From positions 268 to 11,217 of the forward strand of contig MIBD01000139.1 of the NCBI GenBank assembly GCA_001829395.1: a stretch of DNA of 10,950 nt, written 5' to 3'. How positions within the stretch are numbered: position 1 is the first letter of the stretch; each line of letters opens with the position of its first letter. The notes beneath the pieces are model-generated. The model saw only the letters and a program-made list of their open reading frames with translations, searched no databases and was not told where the DNA came from. Made by a program: the position numbers and the translations under genes. Below, piece after piece: positions 8,301 to 10,950 of the stretch. The stretch comes from Spirochaetes bacterium GWF1_49_6. Its GTDB lineage: Bacteria > Spirochaetota > Brevinematia > Brevinematales > GWF1-51-8.

Positions 8301-8524
8301 CAGTAAATGCCAGTGTGGATGATGATATTTATATCTTCTACCAGTACCTTGATTGGAGTATGGTGGTTGCATATTCGTATGCGGGGGGAACAGGTCAAGC
8401 AGAAACCTGTAACTTTACAGCTCCGATTACCGGATGGTACATTATCCTAGTCGACCGTTATGCCGGTTCGGCAGGATTAGATTCAACATTGACCTTCAGT
8501 CAAGGTACAGCAATGATTTATTAG
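5396..8524 (+). CDS. Clostripain-family (C11) cysteine protease lipoprotein with five Ig-like domains
   Basis: A 1042-residue exported lipoprotein. Residues 1-20 are a signal peptide (basic start, hydrophobic SLIFFFA) ending in the lipobox MVGC, so Cys21 would be lipidated and anchor the protein to a membrane. Five Ig-like beta domains follow at about 38-130, 131-223, 224-316, 317-409 and 410-500. The peptidase C11 domain begins at KWNIMVYLDGDNNLE (504-518). It has the catalytic His627 in FWDHGDGW (624-631) and the nucleophile Cys708 in YDACLMGMMEA (705-715), followed by the EPGNGW segment (733-738) and a second part reaching about residue 930. Residues about 940-1042 are a beta-rich tail resembling a PPC-type domain. 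Known C11 enzymes cut after basic residues and often self-process between His and Cys; the 632-672 segment, with several lysines, would be a fitting place. The long Ig-like stalk suggests a surface or periplasm-facing protease; its substrate is unknown. It is monocistronic, between its own promoter and terminator. Confidence 0.9.
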   Translation: MRGRLSGKVFSLIFFFAMVGCTTDPVINPKPPTVTGDTAPPVVKITNPTNAEVVGKSFTVYGTANDPSEIDTVYVLVGGTVTNSTTNILNTSNWSIPVTVTSEGNIVLAAWAKDKKGNKSAPVSITVNSDWGTPSVVLVSPLNGILTNVTSIDVSGTASVYVDYNITSVLVKVNSDPYTPAVGTTAWTASGVTLISGTNTIQACVIADSNKTNYSAVIKVVVDTDGPVTVISSPTNNQPTGKTFVVYGTADDLSALDSVYLYVTGQPTNVVSSFYSVNHWSNAVVLTSEGNNTINAFSKDKWGNIGSPVAVTVFADWSFPAVSILYPGTGLATNVLSIKVSGSASIHPDFNIASVAVKVNGSGYIACTGTTSWSNLTVPLNNGSNNIMARAISDNNKTNFSAAVIVNVDKTPPVVTVTTKQDLNETGLKKFTIRGTISDASGGAMTTYLSLDGAAYMNASMVTTTWSKNYTNVSGSHTVFYYGVDKWGNVSVTNSTTVDVAKFKWNIMVYLDGDNNLEPYALVDFNEMEAWSGITNYQANIIVLIDRITGYSTADGNWVGTRLYRITRDPAGLNTTFISTRLAGMGLIATGDTDELNMGNGAVLAQFVDFVNNSYEADQSFIIFWDHGDGWRKPEAPSAPIAVSGSLKKGIIPKFTVWPNLSSKNKINIPDTKGVAYDESSANDYLLNAEVRVALTGKGIDVIGYDACLMGMMEAVYELKDVADIMIGSPDLEPGNGWQYNDWLTRFSTSYDATNLYKSVILSYSNQYAATATTTLAAYDLSKVNALFSALDTYTGQLLADTNTWVNPGRTNYAGNIQSQIEFSIEHYGLYASGNGINTDLWELADKLPKAGSAALKTAIQDAVLMEWHNATGTVMTGNPYSHGLSLYFGDFVGQSAPIGMTTHMFNGYYLIGTNGNFHATSLWNEYLKKHDAIPPYTWKGPGSYIYNQTKNVLQIYVTNAGTINSSLAVNASVDDDIYIFYQYLDWSMVVAYSYAGGTGQAETCNFTAPITGWYIILVDRYAGSAGLDSTLTFSQGTAMIY
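5507..6622 (+). repeat. Gapless tandem duplication of a 558-bp two-domain Ig-like unit
   Basis: Residues 38-223 and 224-409 of the lipoprotein align without any gap at an offset of exactly 186 residues. Landmarks are YGTA 61/247, TSEG 101/287, the DKKGN/DKWGN pair at 114/300, SG.AS 155/341 and NKTN 210/396. By hand count the first domain of each unit shares 44 of 93 residues. Each unit is itself two different Ig-like domains (A then B), so the array reads A-B-A-B followed by a fifth, A-like domain. Confidence 0.85.
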
Positions 8525-8542
8525 TATAATTTGCCTCAGTAT

Positions 8543-8574
8543 AGGGGCTGTCCCAAAAGGCAGCCCCTTTTTTT
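8543..8574 (+). terminator. Intrinsic terminator of the lipoprotein gene
   Basis: The stem GGGGCTG (8544-8550) / CAGCCCC (8561-8567) is followed directly by seven T (8568-8574). It begins 20 nt past the stop codon, a textbook rho-independent terminator on the plus strand. Confidence 0.92.
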
Positions 8575-8598
8575 ATTGCCTTAACATCTACAACAATT

Positions 8599-8629
8599 AA
8601 AAAAGGGACGCATTTCGCGTCCCTTTTTT
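8599..8629. terminator. Bidirectional intrinsic terminator between converging genes
   Basis: GGGACGC (8605-8611) pairs with GCGTCCC (8617-8623) around a 5-nt loop, flanked by six A on the left and six T on the right. It can therefore terminate in both directions. It backs up the preceding plus-strand terminator and probably ends groEL transcription about 110 nt past its stop. Confidence 0.88.
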
Positions 8630-8673
8630 ATAACTGTTACATTCTTATATAGTCATGGTGAGCCAGTCGAACC

Positions 8674-8721
8674 ACGGTTACCGAGCGAAGCCGAAGTACG
8701 GTTACCGAGCGGAGCCGAGGT
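8674..8721. repeat. Two-copy 24-bp tandem repeat after groEL
   Basis: ACGGTTACCGAGCGAAGCCG begins the copy at 8674-8697, and the copy at 8698-8721 differs at two of 24 positions. A truncated third unit (AGCCGAAGT, 8724-8732) follows, and GGTGAGCCAGTCGAACCAC (8658-8676) precedes. The GAGC.AAGCCGAAG and GAGCC.GTCGAACC words resemble short dispersed repeats seen between genes in many bacterial genomes. The array lies between the terminators and the groEL stop, so it would be in the groEL 3' untranslated region. Confidence 0.7.
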
Positions 8722-8741
8722 ACAGCCGAAGTGTCCGTGCC

Positions 8742-10394
8742 CTAGTACATATCCATTCCGCCCATTCCGCCCATACCACCCATTCCGCCGCCGCCGGGCA
8801 TCGAGGAAGATTTATCCTCGGGCTTATCGGCGACCATCACCTCGGTGGTCAGCAGGGTTCCCGCGATACTCGCGGCGTTCTGCAGCGCGGTACGTTCGAC
8901 CTTAGCGGGATCGATGATACCCGTCTTCATCAGGTCGACCCATTCGTTCTTGAGAGCGTCGTAACCCTGACCCGCGGGGGCTTCTTTCGCCTTCATCACG
9001 ATCACCGAACCGTCGATACCGGCGTTTTCAGCGATCAGCTTGAGAGGCGCTTCGAGCGCTTTCAGGACGATATTGATACCGACCTGTTCTTCTTCGTTAT
9101 TGCCCTTCATTTTTTCGAGAATTTTCTGAGCCTTGAGGTACGCGACACCGCCGCCGGGGACAATCCCTTCTTCGACAGCCGCTTTAGTCGCGGATAACGC
9201 GTCTTCGACGCGGGCTTTCTTCTCTTTCAGTTCGACTTCGGTCGCGGCGCCGACTTTGATCACAGCCACACCGTCGGACAGCTTCGCGAGACGCTCCTGG
9301 AGCTTCTCACGGTCGTAATCGGACGTGGTTTCTTTGACCTGCGCCTTGATCTGCTTGATACGTTCTTTACGCGCATCATCGGAACCGTTACCGTCGATAA
9401 TGGTGGTGTTTTCCTTACCGATGATTACTTTCTTAGCGCGGCCGAGATTACCGATTACCGCGTCTTTTTCGAGAGTCATACCCATATCTTCGGTGATCAC
9501 CGTACCGCCGGTCAATACCGCGATATCGTCGAGCATCGCTTTCCTGCGGTCGCCGAACGCCGGCGCCTTCACCGCGACTGCCATCAGCACGCCGCGAAGT
9601 TTATTCAGGATCAATGTCGCGAGAGCCTCGCCCTCGACATCCTCGGCGATAATCATCAATGGTTTACCGCTCTGGGAAATCTTGTCCAATAACGGCAGGA
9701 GTTCCTTCACGGTCGTGATCTTTTTATCATATAAAAGGATATAGACATCTTCGAGTTCGGCTACCATGCTTTCGGCGTTGGTAACCATATAAGGCGAAAG
9801 ATAGCCGCGGTCGAACTGCATACCCTCGACTACTTCTACGAACGTATCCATCGACTTGGAATCCTCGACTGTGATGACGCCGTCTTTACCGACTTTGTCC
9901 ATCGCGTGAGAGATATGTTTACCGATAGAGGGATCGTTGTTCGCCGATATGGACGCGACATGCATAATATCGTCGCTGCTGTCCACAGGGCGGGCCATCT
10001 TCTTGATCTCGGCGACAATGGCGTCGACTGCCTTATCGATACCGCGCTTAATCAGGATAGGGTTGCTGCCCGCGGTAACATTTCTGAATCCTTCCTTAAT
10101 AATAGCGTTCGCGAGAACCGTGGCGGTAGTGGTACCGTCGCCGGAATCGTCGTTGGTTTTGGTCGCCGCTTCCTTCAGCATCTGGGCGCCCATGTTCTCG
10201 AACTTATCCTCAAGCTCGATTTCCTTCGCCACAGTCACACCGTCTTTAGTACTTGTAGGTGCCCCGAATTTTTTATCAATTAAGACATTTCTTCCACGGG
10301 GTCCTAAGGTCGCGCCGACGGCGTTAGCCATCTTTTCGACTCCCAAAAGAATCTTCTGATGGGCCTTAGTTGAAAATACCAGATCCTTAGCCAT
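8742..10394 (-). CDS. groEL: 60-kDa chaperonin GroEL
   Basis: A 550-residue cytosolic chaperonin subunit that forms the tetradecameric ATP-driven protein-folding chamber with GroES. Full-length and intact: TLGPRGRNV at 29-37, [11 protein letters not shown] at 50-60, the nucleotide-binding GDGTTT at 85-90 (catalytic-loop Asp86), the hydrolysis residue Asp398 in VEDAL, the chaperonin signature [12 protein letters not shown] at 405-416, and the flexible GGM-repeat tail from about 534. The start is the MAKDL codon at 10394, with AGGAGA 6 nt upstream. An in-frame ATG 18 nt earlier (10412) lies just upstream of that site and has no ribosome-binding site of its own. No groES gene adjoins it: the upstream neighbour is divergent and downstream is the converging lipoprotein gene. 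GroES must be encoded elsewhere. No CIRCE element is visible in the leader. Confidence 0.98.
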   Translation of the reverse strand: MAKDLVFSTKAHQKILLGVEKMANAVGATLGPRGRNVLIDKKFGAPTSTKDGVTVAKEIELEDKFENMGAQMLKEAATKTNDDSGDGTTTATVLANAIIKEGFRNVTAGSNPILIKRGIDKAVDAIVAEIKKMARPVDSSDDIMHVASISANNDPSIGKHISHAMDKVGKDGVITVEDSKSMDTFVEVVEGMQFDRGYLSPYMVTNAESMVAELEDVYILLYDKKITTVKELLPLLDKISQSGKPLMIIAEDVEGEALATLILNKLRGVLMAVAVKAPAFGDRRKAMLDDIAVLTGGTVITEDMGMTLEKDAVIGNLGRAKKVIIGKENTTIIDGNGSDDARKERIKQIKAQVKETTSDYDREKLQERLAKLSDGVAVIKVGAATEVELKEKKARVEDALSATKAAVEEGIVPGGGVAYLKAQKILEKMKGNNEEEQVGINIVLKALEAPLKLIAENAGIDGSVIVMKAKEAPAGQGYDALKNEWVDLMKTGIIDPAKVERTALQNAASIAGTLLTTEVMVADKPEDKSSSMPGGGGMGGMGGMGGMDMY

Positions 10395-10400
10395 AATGCC

Positions 10401-10406
10401 TCTCCT
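10401..10406 (-). promoter_or_regulatory. Shine-Dalgarno site fixing the groEL start
   Basis: AGGAGA on the minus strand, within AAAAGGAGAGG, lies 6 nt before the ATG at 10392-10394. It immediately follows the upstream in-frame ATG at 10410-10412, so it can only serve the inner start. Confidence 0.8.
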
Positions 10407-10431
10407 TTTCATAATTTTATTATTAGAATAA

Positions 10432-10460
10432 AAAATACTAAAAACTATTCATATCGTCAA
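10432..10460 (-). promoter_or_regulatory. Candidate groEL promoter
   Basis: On the minus strand, TTGACG (10455-10460) and TATTTT (10432-10437) are separated by 17 nt, an acceptable vegetative sigma70 promoter about 38 nt before the groEL start codon. The GAGTGCTAA-type inverted repeat of HrcA control is absent, so any heat induction must work another way. Confidence 0.5.
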
Positions 10461-10544
10461 GTCGGTAAAATATTTTTTATCGGAACTCTCACAATCTCCC
10501 GGTTATTGCCGTTAAAGAATAAAGGATACGGAGTAGTCTGCAAG

Positions 10545-10566
10545 TCCTCTTTATCTATAAAGAGGA
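10545..10566. promoter_or_regulatory. Perfect 22-bp palindrome in the leader of the ankyrin gene
   Basis: TCCTCTTTAT (10545-10554) and ATAAAGAGGA (10557-10566) are perfect complements around a 2-nt centre. The palindrome ends 27 nt before the ankyrin-protein start codon. It contains a possible -10 word TATAAA (10556-10561) with no good -35, so it may be an operator overlapping the promoter or, in RNA, a hairpin ahead of the ribosome-binding site. No T-run follows, so it is not an ordinary terminator. Confidence 0.6.
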
Positions 10567-10593
10567 TGGAGTAAAGAGAACAAGGAGTAATCT

Positions 10594-10950
10594 ATGAAAA
10601 ACAAACTCATGGTTTTAGGTCTGGTGTTTTTATTCGCGGGGGCGGGTTTCGCGGCGGATATCAATCACGAATTACTGTCCGCCGTTAAATCGGGCGACAC
10701 CCAGTACGCCACCCAGTTGATATATAAGGGGGCTAACCCGAACGCGAAGGATTTTAACGGGTGGTCATGCCTGCACTGGTCGTCGTTCAACGGAACCGGT
10801 AAGATGGTCGAGATGCTGATCTATATGGGCGCGAAGGTGCAGGTTGCGTCCAAGACCGGCAGTACCCCGTTACATGAGGCATGCCGCAAGGGGAATATGG
10901 ACATCATCCGTTATCTCCTGAACCAGGGCGCCGATATGAACACGCCCGAT
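10594..10950 (+). CDS. Secreted ankyrin-repeat protein, 3' end outside the window
   Basis: The first 119 codons are visible and the frame is still open at the window edge. AAGGAG (10582-10587) lies 6 nt before the ATG. Residues 1-20 or 1-21 form a Sec signal peptide (KNK start, hydrophobic LMVLGLVFLFAGAGF, cleavage after an Ala near 20-21) without a lipobox Cys, so the product is probably periplasmic. Ankyrin repeats follow: a degenerate one at about 23-52 (LLSAVKSGD, GANPNAKD), one at 55-85 (GWSCLHWSSFNG, MLIYMGA) and a canonical one at 89-118 (GSTPLHEACRKGNMDIIRYL, GADMNTPD). Ankyrin repeats are protein-binding scaffolds; the partner is unknown. It is divergent from groEL across a 199-nt spacer, and nothing else links it to chaperonin function. 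Confidence 0.85.
   Translation, partial: MKNKLMVLGLVFLFAGAGFAADINHELLSAVKSGDTQYATQLIYKGANPNAKDFNGWSCLHWSSFNGTGKMVEMLIYMGAKVQVASKTGSTPLHEACRKGNMDIIRYLLNQGADMNTPD

Noticed and set aside
8655..9197. Plus-strand open frame opposite the end of groEL, rich in His and Ser
   Set aside because: Its odd composition comes from the reverse complement of the GGM tail and the 24-bp repeats; it is antisense to groEL.
10395..10412. Six-codon N-terminal extension of GroEL (MKRRGI)
   Set aside because: The codons include the Shine-Dalgarno sequence for the conserved MAKDL start, and no site precedes the upstream ATG.
10413..10593. CIRCE element for heat-shock control of groEL
   Set aside because: I looked for TTAGCACTC and GAGTGCTAA on both strands of the spacer and found no match.

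Overview
This is a window from a bacterial chromosome with six protein-coding genes and no rRNA, tRNA or CRISPR. The organism is probably a diderm anaerobe: one product has a lipobox signal peptide, another a Sec signal, and the radical SAM and clostripain families are common in anaerobes. A spirochaete-like lineage is plausible (relaxed lipobox, stand-alone groEL, periplasmic ankyrin protein). This is only an impression; a GroEL phylogeny would settle it.

Layout. Positions 49-4609 hold four minus-strand genes. In transcription order these are a small helical, possibly ferritin-like protein (4609-4169), a plsC-type acyltransferase followed 18 nt later by a DagK/YegS-type lipid kinase (4003-2318, one operon), and a B12-binding-fold radical SAM protein of the DUF4070/HpnP-like type (2040-49). 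The acyltransferase and kinase both make or use phosphatidic acid, and many DUF4070 relatives are suspected to act on lipids, so this part may be a membrane-lipid neighbourhood. The radical SAM gene has its own good promoter.

A 786-nt non-coding stretch (4610-5395) follows. It contains an apparent 401-bp element bounded by 18-bp inverted repeats (17 of 18 matching), short motifs resembling dispersed repeats, and, just upstream of a sigma70-like promoter, a long palindrome sharing its outer sequence with those terminal repeats. It leads into a plus-strand gene for a 1042-residue lipoprotein: five Ig-like domains, a clostripain (C11) cysteine protease domain with its His/Cys pair, and a C-terminal beta domain. 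The first four Ig-like domains are a gapless 186-residue tandem duplication.

Two intrinsic terminators separate this gene from the converging minus-strand groEL (10394-8742), which has no groES beside it. A short tandem repeat lies just past the groEL stop. Divergent from groEL, a secreted ankyrin-repeat protein starts at 10594 and runs off the window; a perfect palindrome lies in its leader.

Starts were moved inward from the longest reading frame for three genes (small helical protein, lipoprotein, groEL), on Shine-Dalgarno position and promoter placement. No complete new system is evident; the least explained parts are the inverted-repeat element and palindrome before the protease, and the C-terminal extension of the radical SAM protein.
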